From Nocardioides albertanoniae (GTDB taxonomy: Bacteria > Actinomycetota > Actinomycetes > Propionibacteriales > Nocardioidaceae): a DNA stretch of 64,000 nt. Shown here in pieces: positions 1-8,951 of the stretch; the stretch's first letter is position 1, and every line of letters starts with the position of its first letter. The position numbers were made by a program, and so were the translations under genes. The DNA lies in the NCBI RefSeq assembly GCF_006716315.1, contig NZ_VFOV01000001.1, positions 3,488,501 to 3,552,500 on the forward strand, written 5' to 3'. The notes below the pieces were generated by a model. It searched no databases. It was not told where the DNA came from and saw only the letters and a list, made by a program, of their open reading frames with translations.

Positions 1-52
1 TGATCAGTCTCGAGCTTCCCAGGTGACGCCATGACGGCGACCCTATGAGAAC

Positions 53-87
53 GGGCGCCCGGCGTGGATCATCCACGCCGGGCGCCC
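53..87 (-). terminator. Perfect hairpin terminator of the first methyltransferase gene
   Basis: A 17-bp arm at 53-69 and its exact reverse complement at 71-87 flank a single C. It lies 16 bp beyond the stop codon of the minus-strand gene that follows. There is no clear U-run, which is common for actinobacterial terminators. Confidence 0.75.
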
Positions 88-102
88 GCGATGACGTGGG
101 TC

Positions 103-831
103 TCAGCCCTTGGTGAGCACCGAGGTGCGCTCGGGGTAGGGCAGGGTCGGGGTGAGGCCGGAGTGGATGGCCTCCTTCATCCCCGAGGCGGCGATGGCGT
201 CGACGTAGCGCTTGCGCCGGCTGTTGTCGAAGACGATGATGCCGCCCGGCGCGAGCCGGTCCTTGGCCTTCTCCAGGCACGCCTCACGCGCGCGCCCGTC
301 GATCACCACGAGGTCGAACTCGCCGTCGACGTCGTCGATGGAGTTGACGTAGGCCTCGAAGTCGAGGGCGGCGTGACCCTCCTTGTGGGAGGGGACGACG
401 GGGTGGTCGCTGGCGACCGGCTCGATGACGCGCAGCGAGATCTCCTCCTCACCGGCGAGCTCGGCCTGCATCATCTCGCCGAACCCCTTGTGGTGCTCGA
501 CGGAGTGGATCTCGTCGGCGCGACGCGAGAGCCAGATGGTGGAGGCACCCGAGCCGTACTCGTAGGCCCGGATCGGGCGCTCGCGCTCGCTGAGCCAGGC
601 GTCGACGGCGGCGATCGCGTCGTAGGTCCACCACGGCACGTCCAGCTTCGCCATCGCGAGGGAGTCATAGACCTTGGTCAGCGAGTGGGTCCAGTGACGC
701 CAGCGCTGCTCGACCGGCGGTGCGGTCTCCTGTGCGAGCCCGGTGCGCGTCAGGCCGCGGCCCACGGCCTTCATCGAGGCGGCATAGGACTGCTTTGCCA
801 GTGACAGCGGGGAACGGCCTGAGGTGGACAT
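103..831 (-). CDS. Class I SAM-dependent methyltransferase-fold protein
   Basis: The 242-aa protein has a Rossmann-type methyltransferase core. A glycine-rich motif I (EYGSGAS) lies at residues 91-97, an acidic strand end at 111-113 (VEH), VVIDGR at 175-180 and a post-motif FDNS at 201-204. About 85 residues precede the core, with no signal peptide. The start at 831 is preceded by GGAG at 4-5 nt. The gene is last in its own short unit and ends at the hairpin at 53-87. Its substrate cannot be read from the sequence. The fold resembles small-molecule or cell-surface methyltransferases rather than rRNA enzymes. Confidence 0.75.
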   Translation of the reverse strand: MSTSGRSPLSLAKQSYAASMKAVGRGLTRTGLAQETAPPVEQRWRHWTHSLTKVYDSLAMAKLDVPWWTYDAIAAVDAWLSERERPIRAYEYGSGASTIWLSRRADEIHSVEHHKGFGEMMQAELAGEEEISLRVIEPVASDHPVVPSHKEGHAALDFEAYVNSIDDVDGEFDLVVIDGRAREACLEKAKDRLAPGGIIVFDNSRRKRYVDAIAASGMKEAIHSGLTPTLPYPERTSVLTKG

Positions 832-891
832 TGATCTCCAGAGAAAAGAATGACGGGCAGCGTTGACGACGATACCGGCGAACCGTGCCCG

Positions 892-1383
892 TTACTCGGA
901 ACGTTCTGCCAAACGCTTGGTGAGTCGTGCGAGAACATCCGGCGGCAGGAATGCCGACACATCCCCGCCGAAGGTGGCCATCTCCTTGATCAGACTGGAC
1001 GAGACCGCGGCCCAGCGCGGGTCGTTGAGCAGGAAGACGGTCTCCACGCGGGTCATGTGGGCGTTCATCTGCGCCATCGGAGCTTCGTACTCCAGATCGG
1101 GCGCACCCCGCAGGCCCTTCACGATCGCCTGGGCGTCGATCTCGACGCAGAAGTCGGTGACCAGGCCGGTGAAGCCCTTCACCCGTACGTTGCCGAGCGG
1201 CGCCGTGAGGTCGGTGAGCATCTCCATGCGCTCATCGGCGGTGAACAGGCGCTTCGACTTCGACGGGTTGACCCCGACGGCGACCACGACCTCGTCGAAG
1301 ATCGCCGAGGCGCGGGTGAAGATGTCGAGGTGGCCCAGCGTGGGCGGGTCGAACGACCCCGGGCACACCGCACGACGCGTCAT
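892..1383 (-). CDS. coaD: Phosphopantetheine adenylyltransferase (CoaD)
   Basis: CoaD transfers AMP from ATP to 4'-phosphopantetheine, the penultimate step of coenzyme A synthesis, in the cytosol. The 163-aa product has the usual family length (about 160). It shows the nucleotidyltransferase signature GSFDPPTLGHLDI near its N-terminus (the TxGH variant of HxGH) and the C-terminal SSSLIKEMA segment that contacts phosphates. Two ATGs, at 1389 and 1383, are in frame. The second is preferred because GGGAG lies about 8 nt before it. It follows rsmD by 28 nt, the conserved rsmD-coaD pair of actinobacteria. Confidence 0.96.
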   Translation of the reverse strand: MTRRAVCPGSFDPPTLGHLDIFTRASAIFDEVVVAVGVNPSKSKRLFTADERMEMLTDLTAPLGNVRVKGFTGLVTDFCVEIDAQAIVKGLRGAPDLEYEAPMAQMNAHMTRVETVFLLNDPRWAAVSSSLIKEMATFGGDVSAFLPPDVLARLTKRLAERSE

Positions 1384-1411
1384 TTCCATGTCTCCCTCGG
1401 GTTGGGCTTGA

Positions 1412-1975
1412 TCAGTCGGGCGCGTGGGCGAACCACAGCGTGGTCTCGCCGTACTTCTTCGACTTCTGGTCGCTGAACCCGTCGGGCCAGGTCGGCTCCG
1501 GGCTCCGGGCGGACCGCTCGACGATGACCAGGGCCGACGGCACCAGCCAACCGTGCTTGACCAGCAGCATGATGTCTTCGGCGACGGCATCGTCGGAGAG
1601 CGGGTAGGGCGGGTCGAGAAAGACCAGGTCGTAGGGAGCAGGCGGCGGAGTCACCAGGGTGCTCGCCACGCTGCCGGCCATCACGTTGGCGCGCGGAAAC
1701 CCGATCTCCTTCGCGTTGGAACGGATCACCCCAGCCGTACGCCGATCCGACTCGACCATCGTCACGACCCCGGCGCCACGCGACCATGCCTCGAGGCCGA
1801 CGGCACCGGTGCCTGCGTAGAGATCGAGGAACCGCAGCCCGTCGAGCGAACCGCAGGAGGACTCGATCGCGGAGAAGAGCGCCTCGCGGACCCGGTCGGT
1901 GGTGGGGCGGGTCCGGACCCCTTTGGGGGCCAGCAGGCGACGCCCTCCCGCGACACCTCCGATGATCCGAGTCAT
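1412..1975 (-). CDS. rsmD: 16S rRNA (guanine(966)-N2)-methyltransferase
   Basis: RsmD methylates G966 of 16S rRNA during 30S assembly. The 187-aa protein carries the N-terminal RIIGG, the RPTTDRVREALF segment, a SAM motif DLYAGTGAVGLEA and the catalytic DPPY typical of N2-guanine and N6-adenine methyltransferases. The ATG at 1975 has AAGG 7 nt upstream; a GTG two codons earlier is an alternative. It lies 9 nt after the recG stop and 28 nt before coaD, so recG-rsmD-coaD is probably one transcript. Confidence 0.94.
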   Translation of the reverse strand: MTRIIGGVAGGRRLLAPKGVRTRPTTDRVREALFSAIESSCGSLDGLRFLDLYAGTGAVGLEAWSRGAGVVTMVESDRRTAGVIRSNAKEIGFPRANVMAGSVASTLVTPPPAPYDLVFLDPPYPLSDDAVAEDIMLLVKHGWLVPSALVIVERSARSPEPTWPDGFSDQKSKKYGETTLWFAHAPD

Positions 1976-1984
1976 TGGCACACC

Positions 1985-4249
1985 TTATGACTTTTCCAGG
2001 TAGTCGGCGGAAGTGGTCTCCTCGATCTCTGCGACACGCTCGGCCAGGAGCGGGGTGCGCTCGAGATCGGCGTCGCTGCTCAACAGCTTCTCGGCTGCTT
2101 CGCGGGCACGCAGGATCGTCTCCTCGTCGCGGAGCACGCGCAGGCTCTCCAGGCTCGAGCGGCGGCCCGACTGGGAGGCGCCGAGCACGTCGCCCTCGCG
2201 ACGCTGGTCGAGGTCGACGCGGGAGAGCTCGAAGCCGTCGGTGGTCTGCGCGACCGCGTCGAGGCGTTCGCGCGCCGGGGTGCCGGTCTCGGCGTGGGAG
2301 ACCAGCAGGCACAGCCCGTGGAGCCCGCCTCGACCGATCCGGCCACGCAGCTGGTGGAGCTGGGAGACGCCGAAGCGGTCGGCGTCGAGGATGACCATGG
2401 TGGTCGCGTTGGGCACGTCGACGCCGACCTCGATCACGGTGGTGGCGATCAGCACGTCGATGTCGCCGGCGGCGAAGGCACTCATCGTGCGCTCCTTCTC
2501 CTCGGCGGGCAGCTTGCCGTGGAGCTTGGCGACCTTCAGCCCCTGCAGCGGGCCGTGGGTCAGCTCGTCGGCGACCTCGTCGACGGCCGAGAGCTGAACC
2601 TTGGTGGCGGCGACCTCGTTGCCGTCGGCGTCGAAGTCGCGCTGGTCGCGCTCCCCCTGCTCCGGCTCGTCGCCGCTGATCCGTGGGGCGACGACATAGA
2701 CCTGGTGACCCTTCTCCGCCTCCTCCTTGACGCGCTCCCACACCCTGCTGATCCACGCGGGATGGTCGACGAGCGAGACCAGGTTGGTCTGGATCTCGGC
2801 ACGGCCCGCCGGGAGCTCGGTCAGCGTCGAGACCTCCAGGTCGCCGAAGACGGTCATCGCGACCGTGCGCGGGATCGGCGTCGCGGTCATCACCAGCAGG
2901 TGTGGCGGGGTGCCGGCCTTGTCGGTCAGGGCAGCGCGCTGCTCGACGCCGAACCGGTGCTGCTCGTCGACGACCACGAGCCCGAGGTCGTCGAACATCA
3001 CCTGGTCCTGCAGCAGCGCGTGGGTGCCGATGACGATGCCGGCCTCTCCCGTCGTGATGCGGCTGAGCGGCTCCTTGCGCTGGGTCTTGGTCATCGACCC
3101 GGTCAGCAGCTCCACGTGGGTCTGCTCCTGGTCGCCGGCGAAGAGGCCGCCGCTCATCCCGCTGGCCGCCAGGTCGCCGAGCATGGCGGTGATCGAGCGG
3201 TGGTGCTGCTGGGCGAGCACCTCGGTGGGCGCCAGCAGCGCGGCCTGACCACCTGAGTCGACGACGCGCAGCATCGCCCGGAGCGCGACCAGCGTCTTGC
3301 CGGAGCCGACCTCACCCTGCAGGAGTCGGTTCATCGGATGGGGCCGCGCCAGCGCCGCCTCGATCTCGGCCCCGATCTCCTGCTGCCCCGTGGTCAGCGT
3401 GAACGGCAGCCGGTCGTCGAAGGCGGCGAGCAGGTTGCCGGTGCCGCCGGTGCGGGCGGTGGTGGCCAGCGCCTCGAGGGCTCGTCGCCGGCGACCCAGC
3501 ACCAGCTGCAGGCCGAGCGCCTCCTCGAACCGGAAACGGTGCTGGGCGCGCTGCACGTCGCCGGGCTCATGGGGCGCGTGGATCAGGTCGAGCGCCTCGC
3601 GCAGCCCCGGCACGGCGTACGTCTCGCGCAGCTGCTCGGGGATCACGTCGGTGACGTCCTCGACGACCTGCCGGGCGAAGCGCACCGCGCGCATCACGTC
3701 CCAGTGCTGCAGGCCCGCGGTGAGCGGGTAGATCGGGAAGAGCTCGGTCAGCGCCTCGACAGCGAGCTCGTTGTCGGCGGCCTCACCGGCGCTGCTGGCA
3801 TCTGAGGGGTCACCGAAGACCACCATCTGCGGGTTGGCGAGCTGCCACTGGTTGCGGAAGGAGCCGGCCTTGCCGACGAAGACGCCGCGTACGCCCGGCG
3901 CGAGCACTCCCTTCCGCCACTCCGCCACCCGCTGCGACTTCGAGAAGAAGGTGAGCTGGAGGTCGGCACCACCGGCACGCAGCTGGGTCTCGACGCGGTA
4001 GGCGGGCCGCCCGGTGCGGCGGTCGGTGTGCTGCCGCACAGCGCTGCGGACCACCTCTCCAAGCACGGTGAGCATCTCGCCCTCGTGCAGCTGAGGGGTC
4101 TGGCTGAGGTCGGCGGTGCGCAGGTAGCGGCGCGGGAAGTGGTAGAGCAGGTCGCCGACGGTGCGCAGGCCGAGCCCTTTGGTGAACTTCGCGGCGTGCT
4201 TGCTCGTGCCCAGCACCGCCTCGATCGGGGACTCGAGGGTGATCGCCAC
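1985..4249 (-). CDS. recG: ATP-dependent DNA helicase RecG
   Basis: RecG is a branched-DNA translocase that regresses stalled forks and remodels Holliday junctions. The 754-aa product starts with a wedge/OB-fold region of about 250 residues. The SF2 helicase core follows with Walker A (GEVGSGKT; most RecG proteins have GDVGSGKT), the DEQHRFG box and a C-terminal RGRIGRG motif VI. An insertion around residues 540-560, rich in Asp and Glu, makes it slightly longer than average. It is the first gene of the recG-rsmD-coaD unit and starts 27 nt beyond the preceding DAK-domain gene. Confidence 0.97.
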   Translation of the reverse strand: MAITLESPIEAVLGTSKHAAKFTKGLGLRTVGDLLYHFPRRYLRTADLSQTPQLHEGEMLTVLGEVVRSAVRQHTDRRTGRPAYRVETQLRAGGADLQLTFFSKSQRVAEWRKGVLAPGVRGVFVGKAGSFRNQWQLANPQMVVFGDPSDASSAGEAADNELAVEALTELFPIYPLTAGLQHWDVMRAVRFARQVVEDVTDVIPEQLRETYAVPGLREALDLIHAPHEPGDVQRAQHRFRFEEALGLQLVLGRRRRALEALATTARTGGTGNLLAAFDDRLPFTLTTGQQEIGAEIEAALARPHPMNRLLQGEVGSGKTLVALRAMLRVVDSGGQAALLAPTEVLAQQHHRSITAMLGDLAASGMSGGLFAGDQEQTHVELLTGSMTKTQRKEPLSRITTGEAGIVIGTHALLQDQVMFDDLGLVVVDEQHRFGVEQRAALTDKAGTPPHLLVMTATPIPRTVAMTVFGDLEVSTLTELPAGRAEIQTNLVSLVDHPAWISRVWERVKEEAEKGHQVYVVAPRISGDEPEQGERDQRDFDADGNEVAATKVQLSAVDEVADELTHGPLQGLKVAKLHGKLPAEEKERTMSAFAAGDIDVLIATTVIEVGVDVPNATTMVILDADRFGVSQLHQLRGRIGRGGLHGLCLLVSHAETGTPARERLDAVAQTTDGFELSRVDLDQRREGDVLGASQSGRRSSLESLRVLRDEETILRAREAAEKLLSSDADLERTPLLAERVAEIEETTSADYLEKS

Positions 4250-4276
4250 CGGCTCTCTCTCCTTCTAGATCACGAT

Positions 4277-5911
4277 CTACTCGACCGACATCAGCAGGGG
4301 GTAACGCTCCTGGCCGCCGTCGTAGACCATCACGTCGACGGTCGGGTGGTTGGCAGCCAACCATGTCGCGACCGCGTCGGCGAGCTCACCGTTGGCGTCC
4401 TCGAGCCCGGAGACGAGCGTGACCAGCTCGCCACCACCGCCGATGAGTCGCGCGAGCACATAGGTGGCACATCCCTCCAGATCCTGGCCGACCTTGACGA
4501 AGTCTCCGCCCAGCACCCCCAGCGCGTCTCCGGGCATGCACGGCCCGGCCATCGTAATCGCTCGGGTGTTCGAGATGGTGACCGCACCGTGCCGCGCGTG
4601 TCGGGCGGTTGCGGTCATCTCCAGCACGTCCTTGTCGAACTTCCGCCCCGGCTCGTGCACCGCGATCGCGGCCAGCCCCTGCACCTGGGTGCGGGTCGGG
4701 ATGACCGCGACGCTGATGTCGAGGTCGTCCTCCGCGGTGCGGGCGGCGGCCTCGGCAGACTGTCGCGTCGGCGTGTCGTTGGGCAGCACGATCACCTCCT
4801 CCGCACCCGACGCGGTGACCGCCTCGAGCAGCTCGGAGGTCGTCGGACGCCGGTAGGGGCCGCCCTCGATCACGATCGCACCCGCGCCACGGAAGAGCTC
4901 GGCCAGACCAGGACCCGCCGCGAACGCGATCACCGCCCGGCCGCTGCGGTTGGCGTGGCGATGGGCCTGACCGGCGATCTGCTCGGCGAAGTGGGTCACG
5001 TGGATCCGGTGCGGATGCCCGGCGCTGATGCCGGCCTCGATCGCGGCGCCGACGTCGTCGACGTGCACGTGCACGTTCCAGATGCCCTCGCCGCCGACGA
5101 CGACCAGCGAGTCGCCCAACGGCTGGAGGCTCTTGCGGAGATCGGGGATCGCGGCGTCGTCGGCGTCGAGGAGATACATGACCTCGTACGCCGGGCCGCC
5201 CGGCTCCAGCGCGTGCTCGTCGCCGGTGCCGAGGCCGGTCGGGATCGGGATGTGCGGAGTGCTCGCCGCAGGCGCCTGCGGGCTCGGGCGGCGCCCGGTC
5301 AGGGCGGTCTCGAAGGCGTCGAGCAGCACGCAGAGGCCGCGGCCACCGGCATCGACCACACCGGCGGCGGCCAGGGCGGGCAGCTGCTCCGGGGTGTGCG
5401 AGAGGGCGTCGCGAGCCGCGCCCGCGGCGGCCGACATCACGTCGCGGGTGTGGGCTGTCTCGTCCTCGACGCACGTCTCGGCCTCGTCGGCGGCGGCCCT
5501 CAGCACGCTGAGCATGGTGCCTTCCTGGGGCTCACCCACCGCGGCATAGGCGGCGTTGGCGGCATTGCGCAACGCGTCGGCGAAGACCGCGGCGGCACGC
5601 TCCTGGTCGAGGCCCTGGGCCAGGCGGCGCAGCAGCGCGCCGATGATCTCGGCGAGGATGACGCCCGAGTTGCCGCGGGCGCCCAGCAGCGCGCCCCGGG
5701 AGAAGGCGCGCAGCCCTTCGCGCCAGTCGTCGCCGGTGAACTCGCGCAGCCGGTCGCGGGCAGCGGCGATGGTCAGGTAGAGGTTGGTGCCGGTGTCGCT
5801 GTCGGGCACCGGGAAGACGTTGAGCGCATCGATCTCCTCGCGGTGCGACGCGAGCGCATCGGTCGCCAGGTCGGCGAACCGACGGAACAGGTCGAGCTTG
5901 ACCTCGGTCAC
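4277..5911 (-). CDS. DAK2/DegV-type kinase, FakA-like
   Basis: The 544-aa protein begins with a DhaL-type (DAK2) nucleotide-binding domain. The PVPDSDTGTNL motif that holds two metal ions with ATP lies near residue 35, and GARGNSGVI and DAGGRGL follow. The C-terminal half matches the FakA/YloV architecture. In Firmicutes FakA phosphorylates fatty acids bound to FakB; whether this protein does the same is inferred. The GTG start at 5911 has GGGAGG 7 nt upstream. A much longer reading frame continues upstream but is a shadow of the divergent methyltransferase gene. A homologue next to recG is conserved in actinobacteria. Confidence 0.88.
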   Translation of the reverse strand: MTEVKLDLFRRFADLATDALASHREEIDALNVFPVPDSDTGTNLYLTIAAARDRLREFTGDDWREGLRAFSRGALLGARGNSGVILAEIIGALLRRLAQGLDQERAAAVFADALRNAANAAYAAVGEPQEGTMLSVLRAAADEAETCVEDETAHTRDVMSAAAGAARDALSHTPEQLPALAAAGVVDAGGRGLCVLLDAFETALTGRRPSPQAPAASTPHIPIPTGLGTGDEHALEPGGPAYEVMYLLDADDAAIPDLRKSLQPLGDSLVVVGGEGIWNVHVHVDDVGAAIEAGISAGHPHRIHVTHFAEQIAGQAHRHANRSGRAVIAFAAGPGLAELFRGAGAIVIEGGPYRRPTTSELLEAVTASGAEEVIVLPNDTPTRQSAEAAARTAEDDLDISVAVIPTRTQVQGLAAIAVHEPGRKFDKDVLEMTATARHARHGAVTISNTRAITMAGPCMPGDALGVLGGDFVKVGQDLEGCATYVLARLIGGGGELVTLVSGLEDANGELADAVATWLAANHPTVDVMVYDGGQERYPLLMSVE

Positions 5912-6154
5912 ACTGCCTCCTCCCAACTCCTCGAAACTCCCCGAACACTGTGACGGCGGACACACTGCCCGGTGCCGCGGGCCCAAGGTTAGGCCGTGGC
6001 CGGGCAATGGGTAAACGACGGGTGAACAAACCCAAGGCTGCAGGAAAGACACGTCCGAGTAACAGGTTCGACCGAGTCGTGCCCACCATCCGCTGCCGGA
6101 CGTCCCTAGTGTGGTGCTCCCCCGGACGCTCCCCCGATGGCGAAGGACTCCCGC

Positions 6155-7180
6155 ATGTCGATCCCGACCCCGACCCCACGCGCGAGCCGCGTCAACGAGA
6201 TCTTCGACTTCTCGGCCGGACGCGGCCTGGAGATCGGGCCGCTGCACAAGCCGCTCGTCCCCCGTGACGCCGCCGACGTCGCCTATCTCGATCTCTACGA
6301 CCGCGACCGGCTCTACGAGACCAACGACGACAACCCCAACGTGACCCGCGAGGCGATCCCCGAGATCGACTTCCCGATGTGGGACGGCACCCGGATGCGT
6401 ACGCTCGACGAGGCCGCCGCGGGCGGCGCCCCGTTCGACTGGGCGCTGGCCAGCCACGTGGTCGAGCACGTGCCCGACCTGGTCGCCTGGCTGGGCCAGA
6501 TCGAGGCGGTCACCGCCCCCGACGGAGCGCTGGTCCTGGTGGTTCCCGACCGGCGCTACACCTTCGACGCGCACCGTCCGCCCACCACCATCGGCCAGAT
6601 CCTGCAGGCGCACGAGGACGGCGACATCGTTCCGTCGGTGCGCGCCGTCTACGACCACCACCGCACGGCGGTCAGCCACGACCCCAAGCGACTCCACCAC
6701 CGCGGGCCCAGCGAGGCCGAGACCTGCATCCATGACCTCGGCTACACACGGAGCCAGCTCGAACGGGCGCGCCGCGGTGAGTACGTCGACTCCCACGTGT
6801 GGACCTACACCGACCGCTCCTTCCCCGAGATCATCGCCGAGCTGCGCCGCCTGGGGCTGACGGACTGGTCGGTCGAGACGCTGCTGCCGGTGCCCGGGAA
6901 CGACATCGAGTTCTACGTCGTGCTCCGTCGCGGCCTCTCCCCTGAGCTTCCCGAGATGCCTGGGCTGCCCGACTGGGTCGAGCAGGGCATCGAGCTGCAG
7001 GAGGAGGTCGCCCGGCTGCGTGAGGTCGTCGAGGACCAGCGGCGGCGGCTGAAGGCGCAGCGCAAGCAGCTCGGCGGCCAGCGCGCCGAGATCGACGACC
7101 TCCGCGGATCGAAGCGCTGGAAGCTCGCGACCGCGCTGGCCGCACCGCTCGATCGCTGGCGCGAGCGCCGTAAGGAGTGA
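6155..7180 (+). CDS. SAM methyltransferase with C-terminal coiled coil, glycan-type
   Basis: The 341-aa protein has the motif GLEIGPLHKP near residue 32, a DLYDRD acidic loop and SHVVEH, the layout of methyltransferases attached to polysaccharide synthesis. Residues about 275-310 form a charged coiled coil (ARLREVVEDQRRRLKAQRKQ), followed by a basic SKRWKLATALAAPL tail. That tail resembles the W-R-L-T-x-P-L end seen on many O-antigen and glycan glycosyltransferases. The ATG at 6155 is chosen because GAAGGA lies 7 nt upstream; the ATG at 6137 has no such site. It is divergent from the DAK gene. The substrate is unknown. Confidence 0.78.
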   Translation: MSIPTPTPRASRVNEIFDFSAGRGLEIGPLHKPLVPRDAADVAYLDLYDRDRLYETNDDNPNVTREAIPEIDFPMWDGTRMRTLDEAAAGGAPFDWALASHVVEHVPDLVAWLGQIEAVTAPDGALVLVVPDRRYTFDAHRPPTTIGQILQAHEDGDIVPSVRAVYDHHRTAVSHDPKRLHHRGPSEAETCIHDLGYTRSQLERARRGEYVDSHVWTYTDRSFPEIIAELRRLGLTDWSVETLLPVPGNDIEFYVVLRRGLSPELPEMPGLPDWVEQGIELQEEVARLREVVEDQRRRLKAQRKQLGGQRAEIDDLRGSKRWKLATALAAPLDRWRERRKE

Positions 7181-7307
7181 CGATTTCGTGCGACGACGAC
7201 ACGTCGGATACGCTGGTTTGGTTGCCTTGGCAGGGCGGCCGTCGATAGCGCGCCCGCTGGCAATTTCCAATCGACCTCGATCATCTATTCAAACTCAGGA
7301 GTTCACG

Positions 7308-7493
7308 GTGGCTGCCGTCTGCGACATCTGCGACAAGAAGCCGGGCTTCGGCAACAACCGGCCGTGGTCCAAGAAGGCGACCAGGCGCCGCTTCGACCCC
7401 AACATCCAGCGCGTCCGTGCCGTCATCGGTGGCACCCCGAAGCGCATGAACGTCTGCACGACCTGCATCAAGGCCGGCAAGGTCGCTCGCTGA
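7308..7493 (+). CDS. rpmB: Ribosomal protein bL28, zinc-binding form
   Basis: The 61-aa protein of the large ribosomal subunit carries two CxxC pairs (CDIC near the N-terminus and CTTC at 48-51), the zinc-ribbon C+ form of bL28. Many actinobacteria keep a second, cysteine-free copy under Zur control; none is seen here. The start is the GTG at 7308 with AGGAG 6 nt upstream. An in-frame ATG at 7188 would add 40 unrelated residues and is rejected. A strong terminator follows 12 nt after the stop. Confidence 0.96.
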   Translation: MAAVCDICDKKPGFGNNRPWSKKATRRRFDPNIQRVRAVIGGTPKRMNVCTTCIKAGKVAR

Positions 7494-7505
7494 CCTGAGT
7501 CTTCC

Positions 7506-7541
7506 ACGAAGGCCGTCACCCCTCGGGGTGGCGGCCTTCGT
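7506..7541. terminator. Bidirectional terminator between rpmB and thiL
   Basis: Near-perfect inverted arms (ACGAAGGCCG and its complement, plus CACCCC with GGGGTG around TC) sit between the convergent stops of rpmB and thiL. Confidence 0.85.
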
Positions 7542-7550
7542 CGTTCTCGT

Positions 7551-8507
7551 TCAGAAGTGCGTCCAGCCCGTGGCGCCGCCGTAGACCTCACCGTCGACGG
7601 TCACCGGCGCCTCGCCGCTCTCCTGCACCTCGCCGATGACGGTCCACCCCTCCGGCAGCTCGACCTCGGGCGGGAACGCGGCCAGCAGAGCGTGGTCGTC
7701 TCCCCCGCCCAGCACGAACCCGAGCGGGTCGGCACCGGTGGCCGAGGCGACCGCGTTGAGCTCCTCGGGGACGGTCAGCGCAGCGGTGCGCACGTCGACG
7801 GTGACCTCCGAGGCCGCAGCGATGTGGGCGGCTTCGGCGAGGAGCCCGTCGGAGACGTCGATCATCGCGGACGCACCGGCCTTCGCGGCCTCAGGACCGG
7901 CGGCGTACGGAGGCTGTGGTCGTCGGTAGGCGTCGACCAGCACGCGGGGTGACCGGAAGCCTCGTTTGAGGATCGCCAGGCCCGCCGCGGCCCATCCCTG
8001 CCGGCCGCACAGAGCCAGCACGTCGCCGGGTTCGGCCCCCGAGCGCAGGATCGGCGCCTGGGTGACCGCGCCGATGGCGGTCACGGAGATGACGATCTGG
8101 TCGGCGCTGGTGATGTCGCCACCGACGACGGAGGCGCCGACCAGCGCACACTCGGCGGCGAACCCCTCGGCGAAGTCGACCGCCCACTCGGCGGGGAGGT
8201 CGGCCGGGGCGGCGAGCCCGAGGGTCATCGAGTGTGCGATGCCGCCCATCGCCGCGATGTCGGCGAGGTTCTGTCCGGCCGCTCGGTGGCCGATGTGAGA
8301 GGCCTCGGCCCAGTCGCGCCGGAAGTGGCGGCCCTCGACCATCATGTCGCTCGAGACGACGACATGGCCCTGCGTGATCCGCAGCAGCGCGGCGTCGTCG
8401 CCCGGGCCGACCAGCACCTGCTTCCCCTGGGGGAAGTGCTTGGTCATCTCGGTGATCAGCCCGAACTCACCGGCGTCGGCGAGCGTCGTGTCCCTCGGAA
8501 AAGCCAT
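7551..8507 (-). CDS. thiL: Thiamine-monophosphate kinase
   Basis: ThiL phosphorylates thiamine monophosphate to the active diphosphate. The 318-aa protein belongs to the PurM/AIR-synthase-like family, with VGPGDDAAL near residue 33, SSDMMVEGRHF (metal and substrate loop) and IDVSDGLL in the second half. The ATG at 8507 gives the family length; the upstream in-frame ATG at 8585 would add 26 unrelated residues. Only a weak GGGA lies upstream. It converges with rpmB. The thiL-ddl neighbourhood is typical for actinobacteria. Confidence 0.94.
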   Translation of the reverse strand: MAFPRDTTLADAGEFGLITEMTKHFPQGKQVLVGPGDDAALLRITQGHVVVSSDMMVEGRHFRRDWAEASHIGHRAAGQNLADIAAMGGIAHSMTLGLAAPADLPAEWAVDFAEGFAAECALVGASVVGGDITSADQIVISVTAIGAVTQAPILRSGAEPGDVLALCGRQGWAAAGLAILKRGFRSPRVLVDAYRRPQPPYAAGPEAAKAGASAMIDVSDGLLAEAAHIAAASEVTVDVRTAALTVPEELNAVASATGADPLGFVLGGGDDHALLAAFPPEVELPEGWTVIGEVQESGEAPVTVDGEVYGGATGWTHF

Positions 8508-8695
8508 GGTCCCATCAAACCTTCCCCGCCTCGCTCTGAGATACCGGGACACGCATCGCGCCGTCTCCGCACGTCGATCGGCCACTGCCTCGCTCGTCTT
8601 ATCCCCAGGGTCGGTGTAGGTCGAGCGATAGATAACGCGATAGGTTATTGGCTGGACAATGTGCCGAGGGAGGCACAGAGAACAGGAGCTGCACC

Positions 8696-8932
8696 ATGGT
8701 CGTACAGGCGTACATCCTCATTCAGACCGACGTCGGCAAGGCCGCGGAGGTCGCCACCGAGATCGGCAAGGTCCAGGGCGTGACCCTGGCCGAGGACGTC
8801 ACCGGTCCGTACGACGTGATCGTCCGTGCCGAGGCCCGCAACGTCGACGAGCTCGGCAAGATGGTCGTGGCCCGCGTCCAGAACCTCGAGGGCATCACCC
8901 GCACACTGACCTGCCCGGTCGTCCACATCTGA
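8696..8932 (+). CDS. Stand-alone Lrp/AsnC ligand-binding (RAM) domain protein
   Basis: The 78-aa protein is a single RAM (ACT-like) domain of the Lrp/AsnC family. It has the pattern V-x-A-x-I-L-I-Q at the N-terminus and GPYDVIV in the middle. The DNA-binding helix-turn-helix of full-length Lrp proteins is absent. Such short proteins assemble into rings and can bind amino acids or partner Lrp regulators, so a small-molecule sensor role is inferred. The start at 8696 has AGGAG 7 nt upstream. The gene precedes the Ddl-like gene by 19 nt and is probably co-transcribed with it. Confidence 0.85.
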   Translation: MVVQAYILIQTDVGKAAEVATEIGKVQGVTLAEDVTGPYDVIVRAEARNVDELGKMVVARVQNLEGITRTLTCPVVHI

Positions 8933-8951
8933 GATCTGTTACAACGAACTC

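Noticed and set aside
4028..5953. 641-residue plus-strand frame
   Set aside because: It mirrors the DAK-domain gene codon for codon, a typical high-GC shadow frame without a ribosome site.
8586..8695. Thiamine or amino-acid riboswitch upstream of the RAM-domain gene
   Set aside because: I could not find conserved riboswitch core motifs; the stretch looks like ordinary promoter DNA.
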